Shown: positions 39,735-50,253 of the stretch, in pieces
Layout: every line of letters starts with the position of its first letter
Numbering within the stretch: position 1 is the stretch's first letter
Assembly (NCBI GenBank): GCA_016735295.1
Contig: JAERRU010000006.1
Coordinates: 62,001-126,000, forward strand
Source: SAR324 cluster bacterium
Lineage (GTDB): Bacteria; SAR324; XYD2-FULL-50-16; JAERRU01
DNA: 64,000 nucleotides
Reading direction: 5' to 3'
Notes under the pieces: model-generated
Told to the model about the DNA's origin: nothing
Seen by the model: only the letters and a program-made list of their open reading frames with translations
Databases searched by the model: none
Translations under genes and position numbers: made by a program

Positions 39735-41102
39735 ATGACAAGGCAATACGAAGAAACAAAATTAACCGCAATATCACCATTAGATGGCCGTTATAAGGAT
39801 AAATTAGCACCAGTATCTGATTATTTTAGTGAGGCGTCTTTAATTAAGCATAGGTTTTTAGTAGAGATAGAATGGTTGCTTTATTTAACTAATTTACCTG
39901 AATTTAGTGATTTTAAAATTACCGACGCTAATCGTAAATTCCTTAAAGGTATAATTAATAATTTTTCATTAGTAGAAGCGAAAGGTGTTAAGGCAATAGA
40001 AGAGGTTTTACGCCATGATGTGAAAGCGGTGGAGAAATATATTCAACAACTTTTACAAATAAATAATCTATCCAAACTAGCTCCATTAGTTCATTTTGGA
40101 TTAACTTCAGAAGATGTTAATAGCACTGCATATAGCCTATTAATTAAAGGTTTTTATGATAATTGTTGGCAAAAGGAGGCTAAAAACCTATTAAATAATA
40201 TCAATCAATTAGCCCAAAAAACCAAACAAAAGGCGATGGTAGCCAGAACACACGGGCAAGTAGCAACGCCTACTACTATGGGAAAAGAAATGGAGGTTTT
40301 TTATCATCGGTTGGCTCGCCAGAATAGTCTTTTGGCTGACCAAGAATATTTAGCGAAATTTAGTGGAGCGTCTGGTAATTTTAATGTGCATCATTTCACT
40401 TTCCCGCAGATAGACTGGCCTCAGCAAGCAACGATTTTTTTGCGTACTTTAAATTTAAAGAATAATCCTTATACTACACAAATAGAATCGCACGATTTTT
40501 TAGCGGAAATTTTTCATAATTTAATTCGGTGGAATAGTATATTATTAGATTTTTGCCGAGATATATGGAGTTATATAGCCTTGGGATATTTCCAGCAAGC
40601 GACTAATATAAAGGAGGTGGGGAGTTCTACTATGCCGCACAAGGTTAACCCGATTGATTTTGAGAATGCCGAAGGAAATTTAGGCCTAGCTAATAGCCTA
40701 TTTAATCACTTAGCGAGCAAGCTACCAATTTCTAGATGGCAAAGAGACCTAACTGATAGCACGGTGTTAAGAAATGTTGGAGTGGCTTGGGGGCATAGTT
40801 TATTGGCCATTCAATCTATTGAAAAAGGATTATCCAAGCTTACCCTAAACGAACAAAAGCTAACTGACGATCTATCATTATCGTGGGAATTATTGGCTGA
40901 GCCGTTGCAAAGCATTTTGCGGCTTATGGGGCGAGTTGACGCTTATGAAGTGGTGAAAGATAAGGTGAAGGGCAAAAAACTTGACCTTGAGAGTTGGCAG
41001 TTGTTGGTAGAAGAATTAGCTTTACCACCCCATTACCGACAAAGATTACTTGATTTGACACCACACACTTATTTAGGTTATTCTGATATTCAAATTAAAT
41101 GA
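39735..41102 (+). CDS. purB: Adenylosuccinate lyase
   Basis: SPLDGRY, EVGSSTMPHKVNPIDFENAEGNLGLAN, SKLPISRWQRDLTDSTVLRN; gamma-type PurB. Confidence 0.96.
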   Translation: MTRQYEETKLTAISPLDGRYKDKLAPVSDYFSEASLIKHRFLVEIEWLLYLTNLPEFSDFKITDANRKFLKGIINNFSLVEAKGVKAIEEVLRHDVKAVEKYIQQLLQINNLSKLAPLVHFGLTSEDVNSTAYSLLIKGFYDNCWQKEAKNLLNNINQLAQKTKQKAMVARTHGQVATPTTMGKEMEVFYHRLARQNSLLADQEYLAKFSGASGNFNVHHFTFPQIDWPQQATIFLRTLNLKNNPYTTQIESHDFLAEIFHNLIRWNSILLDFCRDIWSYIALGYFQQATNIKEVGSSTMPHKVNPIDFENAEGNLGLANSLFNHLASKLPISRWQRDLTDSTVLRNVGVAWGHSLLAIQSIEKGLSKLTLNEQKLTDDLSLSWELLAEPLQSILRLMGRVDAYEVVKDKVKGKKLDLESWQLLVEELALPPHYRQRLLDLTPHTYLGYSDIQIK

Positions 41103-41146
41103 ATTAATGGTTATCAGTTAACTATAATATAATATATTTTTTCGAT

Positions 41147-42271
41147 ATGGACACAACCTCACTTATATTATTCGGAGCTTTAGCACTAGCAATAATAATT
41201 TTAGGGGGAATGATAGGCGTTGGTTGGTCGGTAAGCAAATTAATTATCAAGCTCAATCATCTATCAAAGGAGCAAGAAGAAACTGCACATTGCATTAAAG
41301 AAATTAACAACAAGCAATCAGACGCCGATAAAAATTTAGCCCTGTTAAATCAACGCTCAGTTAACGAATTTACCAACATTAAAAGTGTTGATAAAGTTTT
41401 GCAAGAAACAACCGGCCAAATATCAGCTACTTTAGCAGAAGCTAAAGGGAGCATTAGCTTGCTTAAAAATCAAATAGCAGAACAAAGAGAAGAACAAAGA
41501 AAAGAGGCCAAAAGGGGCACAGAACATATTTCAGGTATTTCTAGCGTGCTAGACGGTTTAAATAGGGTAATCACCGGCTCTAAAAGCAAGGGGCAGGCGG
41601 GAGAAAATATTGTAGATAATTTGTTAAAAGAAATTCCTCCAAAGTGGAGGGCGGAGAAATTTAAAATTGCGGGTAAGCAGGTAGAATTTGCATTAAGACT
41701 ACCTAATAATCGAGTCTTATCCATTGATAGCAAATGGCTAAATAGCTCCGATCTAGAGGCACTTGATGTGGCAAAAAATGCAGGAGATAAAGACAGAATA
41801 ACACAAAAGATTAGCCGCAATATTTTAAAAATTGGCGAAGGAATGGATAAATATATAGATCCTAAATTAACGATCGGCTTTGCTATATTAACCGTGCCTG
41901 ACGCTATCTTTCAAGCGGTGTATCCCTCAATGACGATTGAGATAATTGAAAAAAAGATAGCTTTGGTGAGCTATAGTAATCTATTATCTTTTTTATTGTT
42001 GGTGATGCAGTGGTTTTCTGATGATCAGGGTAATATAGATATGGTGAGGCTGCATAATCACCTTGTGCAGGCAGAAAGCAACATAAAAAAATGTTCAACT
42101 ATATTAGAAGGCAAATTCTCTACAGGAATTACCATGATTACTAATGCCCGCACTGAGATAAAAGAGCAGGTAGATAAATTACAAATTAATCTGACTGCGG
42201 CGACCAATCATCAAAACGAAGATAAGGAGTTAGAAGATGATAAGGATCAACCTGAAATTTCTTATTCTTAA
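41147..42271 (+). CDS. rmuC: DNA recombination protein RmuC family
   Basis: N-terminal TM plus coiled coil; KGQAGENIVDNLLKEIPPKWRAEKF, LSIDSKW. Confidence 0.8.
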   Translation: MDTTSLILFGALALAIIILGGMIGVGWSVSKLIIKLNHLSKEQEETAHCIKEINNKQSDADKNLALLNQRSVNEFTNIKSVDKVLQETTGQISATLAEAKGSISLLKNQIAEQREEQRKEAKRGTEHISGISSVLDGLNRVITGSKSKGQAGENIVDNLLKEIPPKWRAEKFKIAGKQVEFALRLPNNRVLSIDSKWLNSSDLEALDVAKNAGDKDRITQKISRNILKIGEGMDKYIDPKLTIGFAILTVPDAIFQAVYPSMTIEIIEKKIALVSYSNLLSFLLLVMQWFSDDQGNIDMVRLHNHLVQAESNIKKCSTILEGKFSTGITMITNARTEIKEQVDKLQINLTAATNHQNEDKELEDDKDQPEISYS

Positions 42272-42537
42272 AATTTAATTAATTAATCAGCCAATTATTT
42301 AGCTAACTAATTAATTAGGGCAGCGGTGGAGACTTGTTAACTGGTGAATAGTTTTTTAGCTTAATCAAGCATTTTCTAGCTGCAATACTCTAAAATATAT
42401 TAAAACAGCTTAAAATAACTTAAAATACCTCCCAAATACGTCTACTTTAAATACTTCCCCATAAATATTGTGTTTGCATAATTTTTGCTTATGTAAAGGC
42501 ATATAATAATAAATGGCCTTTTTGATGGTGAATTATG

Positions 42538-42582
42538 ATTAGGATAAATATCATTAGGATAAATATCATTAGGATAAATATT
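42538..42582. repeat. 3 x 15-bp tandem repeat
   Basis: attaggataaatatc x 3, one mismatch at the last base, read directly. Confidence 0.95.
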
Positions 42583-42660
42583 ATTAAAAAGGGCTTTAGC
42601 TTGCTTAAATATGAATGGCAGTAATGCATAAATATTTTTTGGGGGGATTATTTAAAAATA

Positions 42661-43677
42661 TTGACTAAAATAATAAAAGACATGCTTATTTTTTTTGAAA
42701 AGATTCGACGACAAATTGAAAAATCATCCGGTAATGAAGGCTATCTATCTGCCTATGGTTTTGCCCATCTTAATAGCAAGCTTAGTTACCAAACTAGTTC
42801 AACAAAATTAGTTAACGAGAAAGACTTTGATTTCGCCAAAAAGCAAGCAACATTAGCACTATCTGATGGTGGTGATTGGTCAGTTAAACAAGAGATGCAA
42901 GCTTGGGCTGGAGCGATTATGCGTGATTTGGCACATGGCTTGCTTTTTAGTTGGCATGATAAGATGAGTCATGATTTTTTACGAGCTAGTGCTGATAAAA
43001 AAAATTGTGATGGGCTTAATTTACTTGAATCGGCTTGTGTTGATTTATCTAAAGACCCTAATGATATCTATATAAAGTTATTGGAAGTGGCTAAAATAGC
43101 CGAAACGATAAGTATTAATTGTGATACTTTATTAGATGAAATTATTGAGTGGCGTAAGCTTAAAGAAAGTATGTATAGCGATAAAAGTGAATTTACTAAT
43201 TGTCGTTTAGTGGCGAAAAGAAAATCACTTAATTTAACTAAGCATATAACCAAATTAAAAAAAATTAAAAAGTTGTTAGGATTATTTAGCAAACTCAAAA
43301 CTAACCAAGGGGGAGTGTTGTGGACGCAAAGCTATTTGGAGCTAAGTGGGGTTATATATTCCCTTGAGGCGATGCTAGATAATGATGTTACCTTTACTGA
43401 AGACCATGATTTTTTAAAGTGGTTAGATAAAATATTCCCTTTAGAGATAGATGGAAAGCATAATTTATTGCTAGCTTTAGGCTGGCATAATAAGATAGTG
43501 ATAAAGCTAAGACAAGCTAGTTATTGCTTGAATGATTATTTACTAGAAAACAAACAATCTTTTGTAATCAGAGATAAAATCATCAATGGTCATATAAAAG
43601 AATGCATGGAGAAAATGGCGATTAGTGAACTAGAGTCCAGAAATGGCGAACTGAGCGTTGAAGGCCATGCAGGCTAA
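42661..43677 (+). CDS. Protein of unknown function upstream of motAB
   Basis: 338 aa, TTG start with upstream ggggggatt; no recognised motif; same strand, 64 bp upstream of motA. Confidence 0.75.
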   Translation: MTKIIKDMLIFFEKIRRQIEKSSGNEGYLSAYGFAHLNSKLSYQTSSTKLVNEKDFDFAKKQATLALSDGGDWSVKQEMQAWAGAIMRDLAHGLLFSWHDKMSHDFLRASADKKNCDGLNLLESACVDLSKDPNDIYIKLLEVAKIAETISINCDTLLDEIIEWRKLKESMYSDKSEFTNCRLVAKRKSLNLTKHITKLKKIKKLLGLFSKLKTNQGGVLWTQSYLELSGVIYSLEAMLDNDVTFTEDHDFLKWLDKIFPLEIDGKHNLLLALGWHNKIVIKLRQASYCLNDYLLENKQSFVIRDKIINGHIKECMEKMAISELESRNGELSVEGHAG

Positions 43678-43741
43678 TAAAATGATTATTGAATATTTTT
43701 TTTAAGATGAATAATAAATCAATAAAACAGGTTAAATAACA

Positions 43742-44545
43742 ATGGATTTAGCTACTATTTTAGGTTTTATAATAGCATCAGCGGTGGTATTTTTGGGGAT
43801 GGTGTATGATACCTCAACTCACAGTATATCTTTCCTTAATTTAGGTTTATTTATTGATATACCCGCCTTTTTAATTATCATATTGGGTAGCTTTTTTTGT
43901 ACAGTAGCCGCATATCCAATTAGTATTTTATTAGGACTAGGGGGTACACTAAAAAAGTTGGTAGTGCCTCCGATCACTCCAATGGTGGAAAACTTGAGTT
44001 TAATAGTTGATCTATCAAAAATAGCTAGAAAAAATATATTAGCACTTGAAGATTCAATTCCTAATTTAGATAGCCCCTTGTTAAAAGGAGGATTGAGAAT
44101 GGTAATTGATCGCATGAGTAGAGATGCTATAGTAGATATGTTACATGCAGAAGTAAAATATCGCGATTTAGAAATGGAAGATGAAGTGGGGTTTTTCAAA
44201 ATGCTATCAACAATAGTGCCCTCGTTTGGTTTAGTTGGTACTTTACTAGGGCTGATAGTGTTACTACAAAATTTGCAAGATACAGCAAAAATAGGACCAG
44301 CATTAGCAATTGCATTTGTGGCTACATTTTACGGGGTACTTTTTAGTAATGGACTCTATTACCCGATGTTCACCAAACTAGCCACTATCAAAATGCGAGT
44401 AAAGGTATTCCATGAAATGATTAGAGATGGGGTGTTAATGATTGAAAAAGGGGAAAGACCTGAGCTTATAGAGCAAGTATTAATTAATTATTTAACGCCT
44501 GAACAAAAAGGATTATACGAGGATTTAAGATTTAAATCTTATTAA
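43742..44545 (+). CDS. motA: Flagellar motor stator MotA/PomA
   Basis: MDLATILGFIIASAVVFLGMVYD; FKMLSTIVPSFGLVGTLLGLIVLLQNL. Confidence 0.93.
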   Translation: MDLATILGFIIASAVVFLGMVYDTSTHSISFLNLGLFIDIPAFLIIILGSFFCTVAAYPISILLGLGGTLKKLVVPPITPMVENLSLIVDLSKIARKNILALEDSIPNLDSPLLKGGLRMVIDRMSRDAIVDMLHAEVKYRDLEMEDEVGFFKMLSTIVPSFGLVGTLLGLIVLLQNLQDTAKIGPALAIAFVATFYGVLFSNGLYYPMFTKLATIKMRVKVFHEMIRDGVLMIEKGERPELIEQVLINYLTPEQKGLYEDLRFKSY

Positions 44546-44596
44546 CTTTAGCAATAGCTAAGGTTTTAATTTAATAAAGATATACTTTAAAAGAAA

Positions 44597-45253
44597 GTGA
44601 TTGGACAAGAAGATGTACATATTCCTGATATTGAGGAGCGCCAACCGTGGATTTATACCTACGGAGATTTATTTACCTTGTTATTGTGTTTTTTCATTAT
44701 TATAGCAACGCAAGAAAAAACTGTTGTTATGGAAAGCTCCAAATTCAATCTACCATTTCAAGGAGGGCCTCCTGCCTCACCGTATTTTTTTAATGGGGCA
44801 CCATTGTTAGAGAATAATCACCTTAATACTATAGAATTAATTTCAGAGTTAAATTTTGATACAGATATAACCCTTGATGATAGAGGTATATTGGTATCTT
44901 TAAATAGTAGCGTGGCTTTTGAGCCAGGCTCGGCAAGATTGAGTGAAAAAGGAAGAGAGGTATTAAATAATTTTGCCAAACTTTTATATAATGTGCCCAA
45001 CTCAATTATTATTGAAGGCCATACTGATGATATACCAATTAATACTGCCCAGTTCCCATCTAATTGGGTATTAAGCAGTGTGAGGGCAGCGAATGTGGCT
45101 CAAGAATTAGAGCGAGTGGGTATACTTTCTGATAGGTTAGAAGTGGTGGCTTACGCAGCTACTAGGCCAAAGGTAAGAAATTTAGATTCAACCTCGCGCT
45201 CTATTAATCGAAGAATAGATATACTTCTTAAGCCAGATGAAGGCCCAAATTAG
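44597..45253 (+). CDS. motB: Flagellar motor stator MotB/PomB
   Basis: WIYTYGDLFTLLLCFFIII plug/TM with essential Asp; OmpA-like IIEGHTDDIPI...NWVLSSVRAANV. GTG start. Confidence 0.93.
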   Translation: MIGQEDVHIPDIEERQPWIYTYGDLFTLLLCFFIIIATQEKTVVMESSKFNLPFQGGPPASPYFFNGAPLLENNHLNTIELISELNFDTDITLDDRGILVSLNSSVAFEPGSARLSEKGREVLNNFAKLLYNVPNSIIIEGHTDDIPINTAQFPSNWVLSSVRAANVAQELERVGILSDRLEVVAYAATRPKVRNLDSTSRSINRRIDILLKPDEGPN

Positions 45254-45319
45254 GAGAATAGGACGGCAGATAAATTAATACATAGTAAATAAAATTAAGA
45301 TACCTGCTTTTTTATTAAA

Positions 45320-46276
45320 TTAAGGAGCAAGTCTAAGATTAATTTGCTGAGAGAGCAATTTATCATCGGAGCTTAAAGAACTTAACGCTATGGTTTTAAT
45401 AAAACCTAAATTATACCAACCTTGGTCTGTCTTAATGCTGGAGGGAGAAGTTACCCAACCTACTATTTTATCATTCAAAAGAATATCATTTCCCGTAACT
45501 AAGCCAGCCTCACTGATAAATCTACGTAAAACTTTAGTAGGCCTTCCCTTGTGATACATTCGTGAAATCGGCTCTTGACCAAGAAAACATCCTTTAGTAT
45601 AGCTCACCAAATCGCTAAGACTAGCTTCTTGAGGAAGGTTGCTACTATCAAAATCCATCCCAGAGCGAGAAAATGAAAAAATTGGTCTCATTTCATCAAA
45701 TTCTTTGATACCCAGTAGTTGCACCCCTTGCGATAATAATGTGTCGGCGTCCATTTTCGTGAAATCTACTATCAAAAATTCATTATTTTGCTCAGTCAGC
45801 AAAACAGGGAGCTTTTTCCATAAACTTTGGCTACCATCAAATATGAAAAGTAAATGACTAGGTGGATCCACACTAATCACTAAATCCTCAATTATATGAT
45901 AGTATTCCAAAAATTCAGCAAGCTTATCTTCTATCCCCGGCTCGCTATAAATCAAATAGTTATCATCATCAAGCTTGGTCATAACACAATCATACAAAAT
46001 CTTGCCATTGTTCCCCGCAATCAGGCTACGCATCATGTGGTGATTATCATTGTCATCAAGTAAGCCAACATCGTTAGTAATCACTCCCTGCAAAAAGTCC
46101 TTAGAACCAGGACCTGTTAGCCTAACCACCCCTCGTGGATAAAAAAAGCCTACCTTATATGGAGCAATTATATCATTAATAGGGGTTAATGTTAGCGGAA
46201 TATAATGCTTTCCAGCTTTTAAAAATTGGGCACCCTCATATTTACTGTTTAAAAAACTTAATACATCAATCGCCAT
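45320..46276 (-). CDS. ygfZ: YgfZ/GcvT-domain protein
   Basis: RGVVRLTGPGSKDFLQGVITNDV and KGCFLGQEPISRMYHKGRP (K-G-C-x-x-G-Q-E signature). Confidence 0.92.
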   Translation of the reverse strand: MAIDVLSFLNSKYEGAQFLKAGKHYIPLTLTPINDIIAPYKVGFFYPRGVVRLTGPGSKDFLQGVITNDVGLLDDNDNHHMMRSLIAGNNGKILYDCVMTKLDDDNYLIYSEPGIEDKLAEFLEYYHIIEDLVISVDPPSHLLFIFDGSQSLWKKLPVLLTEQNNEFLIVDFTKMDADTLLSQGVQLLGIKEFDEMRPIFSFSRSGMDFDSSNLPQEASLSDLVSYTKGCFLGQEPISRMYHKGRPTKVLRRFISEAGLVTGNDILLNDKIVGWVTSPSSIKTDQGWYNLGFIKTIALSSLSSDDKLLSQQINLRLAP

Positions 46277-46295
46277 AAATATCCTTTTTAAATAA

Positions 46296-47708
46296 TTAAA
46301 GGTGTAAAGGTTGATTGTTCCAAGTAGCTAAAGCGGCCTCCTTAATGGCCTCACTAAAGGTAGGATGGGCGTGGCAAGTTCTAGCGATGTCTTCAGCACT
46401 AGCTTTATATTCCATCGCTACCGCAACTTCCATTATCAAATCAGACGCTCTAGCCCCCACAATATGAACGCCTAGCACTTCATCGCTTTTAGCATCAGCA
46501 ATCATTTTAACAAATCCTTCAATATCATCAGATGCCCGAGCCCGCCCTAAAGCACTAAAAGGAAAATTACCCACCTTGATTGATAATCCCTGATCTAAGC
46601 ACTGCTTTTCAGTTAAACCAATTGAAGCCACCTCTGGCCAAGTATAAACAACATTAGGAATTAATTCATAATTAATATGGGGCAATTGACCAACCAAGCG
46701 TTCCATCACATAAACTCCTTCTTCTTCCGCCTTATGAGCCAACATCACCCCCCCAATAACATCTCCTATGGCAAATACGCCATCAATAGAAGTTTTGAGT
46801 GATTTATCGACTTTAATAAATCCTTGTGGATTAGTTTCTATACCTACCTTATCTAAATCAAGACCGCTAGTATTAGCCTTTCGCCCTACGGCCACTAAGC
46901 AATAGTCAGCCAAAAAGGTAATTTTTTTATCATGGGCATCTAAAGCCACCACCTCAACCTTATCACTTTTTTTATTTACGATTGGATTAGCCGATAATAC
47001 CTTGTGCGATAAATAAAATTCAATACCAAGTTTTTTCAAAGAGGAAGTCATTTCTTTTGATATGCTAGTATCAAAATTAGCCAAAATGCGATCAAAAAAT
47101 TCAATTACCTTTACCTTAACTCCCAATCTAGCATAAACTGATCCTAGCTCTAAGCCAATAACCCCACCCCCAATAACCAATAGCTCTTTAGGCATTTTTT
47201 TAAGTGATAGAGCTTCGGTGGAAGTGATGATTCTTTTTTTATCTAGGGTAACTCCTTTAATTGATGATGGCTTGGAGCCAGTAGCAATGATGATATTTTT
47301 TCCTGTAATGATGGTATCATCTTTACTACCCTTAATTTTTATTTGATTTTTACTAATAAAGCTCGCCGCTCCTTTAAAAACTGCTACTTTATTTTTTTTC
47401 ATTAAATAATCAATACCACTATTATTAGTGGCAATAACTCGATCTTTGCGAGAGAGCATTTTTGCCCAATCTAAAGTTAATCCGGTAGTATTTATTCCGT
47501 GTTTGCTAAATTTAGTTTTCGCTTCGTGATATTTTTCTGAAGAATCAAGCAAAGCCTTAGAAGGAATGCACCCCACATTAAGGCAAGTGCCACCGAGGAC
47601 GGGGTATTTTTCAATAATAGCAGTCGTTTTGCCTAGTTGGCTAGCCCTGATAGCAGTAACATATCCCCCAGGACCTGAGCCAATCACGATCACATCAAAT
47701 TTTTGCAT
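46296..47708 (-). CDS. lpd: Dihydrolipoyl dehydrogenase
   Basis: GSGPGGYVTAIRASQLG, GGTCLNVGCIPSKALL, CHAHPTFSEAIKEAAL. Confidence 0.96.
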   Translation of the reverse strand: MQKFDVIVIGSGPGGYVTAIRASQLGKTTAIIEKYPVLGGTCLNVGCIPSKALLDSSEKYHEAKTKFSKHGINTTGLTLDWAKMLSRKDRVIATNNSGIDYLMKKNKVAVFKGAASFISKNQIKIKGSKDDTIITGKNIIIATGSKPSSIKGVTLDKKRIITSTEALSLKKMPKELLVIGGGVIGLELGSVYARLGVKVKVIEFFDRILANFDTSISKEMTSSLKKLGIEFYLSHKVLSANPIVNKKSDKVEVVALDAHDKKITFLADYCLVAVGRKANTSGLDLDKVGIETNPQGFIKVDKSLKTSIDGVFAIGDVIGGVMLAHKAEEEGVYVMERLVGQLPHINYELIPNVVYTWPEVASIGLTEKQCLDQGLSIKVGNFPFSALGRARASDDIEGFVKMIADAKSDEVLGVHIVGARASDLIMEVAVAMEYKASAEDIARTCHAHPTFSEAIKEAALATWNNQPLHL

Positions 47709-47813
47709 AATAGTAGTTTAAATTTTTAAAAAATTTAAATTAAAATCTATAAATTAACTCCAATAAATAAAGATAACCCTACTGGCTAAGGCAATATTTT
47801 TAGCTATTATAAA

Positions 47814-49037
47814 TTAAATTTTTAGTAACAGCCTTATCGGATCTTCTAGTAAAGCCTTAATTCTGCTTAAAAAAGTAACCGAGTATTTGCCATCTAATAT
47901 TCTATGGTCATAAGATAAAGCCAAATACATAATAGGCCTAATCACAATTTCACCATTTATCACCACCGGCCGCTCTACTATGTTATGCATTCCCAAAATA
48001 GCACTTTGTGGTGGATTTAATATAGGCGTGGAAAGCATAGAGCCAAACACTCCTCCATTGGTGATAGTGAAAGTTCCTCCCGTCATGTCATCAATAGTAA
48101 TTTGCCCAGCTCTAGCCTTTTTAGCTAAAACCACAATATTACTTTCAATTTCAGATAAGCTCAAGCTTTCTGCACTGCGTATAACAGGAACCATAAGACC
48201 CTTAGGAGCACTAACCGCAATGCCTAAATCTACATAATGGCTAGTAATAACCTTATCACCATTTAATCTAGAATTAACCATCGGAAATTCCATTAAAGCA
48301 ACTGTGCAAGCCTTAGCAAAAAAAGACATAAACCCAAGCCCAACCTGATATTTTTCTTTGAAAGGCTCCTTATATTCTTTTCTGATTTGAATAATTTTGG
48401 CTAAATCAACCTCGTTAAAGGTGGTGAGCATAGCTGTTTCATTTTTTACTGCTACTAGCCGAGCAGATATTTTTTTACGTAGTTGAGACATAGTATCCTC
48501 AGTTTCTTCTCTAGCTCCCAGGACGGGAGTAGCTGCTTTTTTATTGGCAGTACTAGTAGAAGATTGGCTGTTGATGGCATTTAAAGCATCTCCCTTAGTG
48601 ATGCGGCCATCTTTGCCGGACGCAGATATATCTTGAGTAGATAATTTATTTTCTGCGATAATTTTTTTAGCTGCTATTGATGGTTGATTAGTAGATTTTT
48701 CGTGTTTATTAGGGGCTAAATCATTTTTATCAGCAGATTTTGCTTTATCTGTAGGGGGAGGTGATTTTTCTTTTTCATTATTTTCGCTAACCGAAATGCT
48801 AGCTATTTTAGTACCTGGAGATACTGTTTCTCCTGATTGTTTAAAAAGTTTAATTTTACCAGATTTTTCTGCCACTAACTGAAGGGAAGCTTTTTCTGAT
48901 TCTATCTCCAAGAGGAGTTGATTTTTTTTAACAAAATCACCATCGGCAACAAGCCATTCGGCAAGCTCAACTTCGGTGATAGATTCTCCCGGTGAGGGAG
49001 CTAAAATATTGATAATATCTGATTGTTTACTAGGCAT
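47814..49037 (-). CDS. sucB: 2-oxoglutarate dehydrogenase E2 (dihydrolipoyl succinyltransferase)
   Basis: Lipoyl domain [10 protein letters not shown]3-binding region, catalytic [17 protein letters not shown]. Confidence 0.93.
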   Translation of the reverse strand: MPSKQSDIINILAPSPGESITEVELAEWLVADGDFVKKNQLLLEIESEKASLQLVAEKSGKIKLFKQSGETVSPGTKIASISVSENNEKEKSPPPTDKAKSADKNDLAPNKHEKSTNQPSIAAKKIIAENKLSTQDISASGKDGRITKGDALNAINSQSSTSTANKKAATPVLGAREETEDTMSQLRKKISARLVAVKNETAMLTTFNEVDLAKIIQIRKEYKEPFKEKYQVGLGFMSFFAKACTVALMEFPMVNSRLNGDKVITSHYVDLGIAVSAPKGLMVPVIRSAESLSLSEIESNIVVLAKKARAGQITIDDMTGGTFTITNGGVFGSMLSTPILNPPQSAILGMHNIVERPVVINGEIVIRPIMYLALSYDHRILDGKYSVTFLSRIKALLEDPIRLLLKI

Positions 49038-49242
49038 TTTTATAGAATATTAGTAATATTTGTTGATGTTAAATTAATAGGTGATATATGAGTTAATAAT
49101 AGCTAAATTGATGTTTTAAAACAAAATAATTCAATTTTTTTATTATTATAGCCACAGCCACTACCCATGCCCTTATCATACGATTTTAAATTAACTAAAG
49201 CAAACCATAAATTAGGTTAAATTAAGTAATAATTAATTTTTT

Positions 49243-50148
49243 TTGATGAAAATGCTACCAGATAAAACTAACGGTAAGCGAAAAGATGGTATTATAAAAG
49301 CATTATCAAGTAATATGATTTGGGGATTGTTACCTCTTTATATTAGTTTTGTATCTGATTTATCAGCTTGGGGAGTTACTGGTGTTAGGGTGATTAGCTG
49401 TTTTGCGGTGTTGGTTTGTTTGGTGATATATCAAAGAAGATTAAAAGAGATAAAAATAATATTTAAAAGTGGCAAAGAAATAAAATTACTTTTAATTAGT
49501 AGTTCTCTTTTAATTATCAATTGGCTTACCTACGCTTACGCCGTATCTACGGGAAATGTGCTAGAAGGGAGTTTAGGTTATTTTATATATCCATTATTTG
49601 TGGTAGGGTTGGGTTGGTTGTTTTTCAAAGAAAGATTTAATTCATTAGAAAAACTAGCTATTGGAGTAGCTATTTTAGCGGTGGGATACGCGGTAATGTT
49701 TTATGGAAAATTACCTTGGATAGGCTTGGTTTTGGCGACATCTTTTAGTTTTTATGGGGTAGTTAGAAAAAAAAGTTCGGTAGAGCCTATTTTAACTTTA
49801 GCGATTGAGACTTTATTTATTATGCCTATTGCTATTGGTGTGGTGATGTGGCAATTTTATTTTCTCAATGAGGCACCAGAATTACTTTTATTGGCAAAAG
49901 CATCTTTTTTAGGGCCAATAACTGTGCTAGCGATGTGGTTATATATTTCGGCGGTGCGGGTTATTCCTTATTCTTTAAGTGGAATGCTTTTTTATATTTC
50001 ACCTTCATTGCAAATTGGGGTGGCTCTTTACTTAGGAGAAATACTTAGTATTAATAAATTAATTGCTTTTATTTTGGTGTGGATATCGCTGGCTATCTAT
50101 AGTTTTGGTAATATTAAGAGGAGCAAACCAATGCCGAATTTAAAATAA
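49243..50148 (+). CDS. rarD: RarD-type EamA permease
   Basis: NMIWGLLPLYISFVSDLSAWGVTGVRV, SFYGVVRKKSSVEPI..ETLFIMPIA. Confidence 0.88.
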   Translation: MMKMLPDKTNGKRKDGIIKALSSNMIWGLLPLYISFVSDLSAWGVTGVRVISCFAVLVCLVIYQRRLKEIKIIFKSGKEIKLLLISSSLLIINWLTYAYAVSTGNVLEGSLGYFIYPLFVVGLGWLFFKERFNSLEKLAIGVAILAVGYAVMFYGKLPWIGLVLATSFSFYGVVRKKSSVEPILTLAIETLFIMPIAIGVVMWQFYFLNEAPELLLLAKASFLGPITVLAMWLYISAVRVIPYSLSGMLFYISPSLQIGVALYLGEILSINKLIAFILVWISLAIYSFGNIKRSKPMPNLK

Positions 50149-50244
50149 TATTTGCGTTAAAGTGGATATTGCTAGCTATTTATGGTTTTGGTAATATTAA
50201 AAAGAGTAAACCAATATCGAATTTAAAATAATATTTGCATTAAA
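50079..50244 (+). repeat. 83-bp tandem duplication of the rarD 3' end
   Basis: Copies 50079-50161 and 50162-50244; aligned by eye with 10 substitutions and no gaps. Confidence 0.95.
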
Positions 50245-50253
50245 TAGGAATTT

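Noticed and set aside
42538-42582. Short CRISPR-like array
   Set aside because: The 15-bp units are contiguous with no spacers and no cas genes are present; it is a simple tandem repeat.
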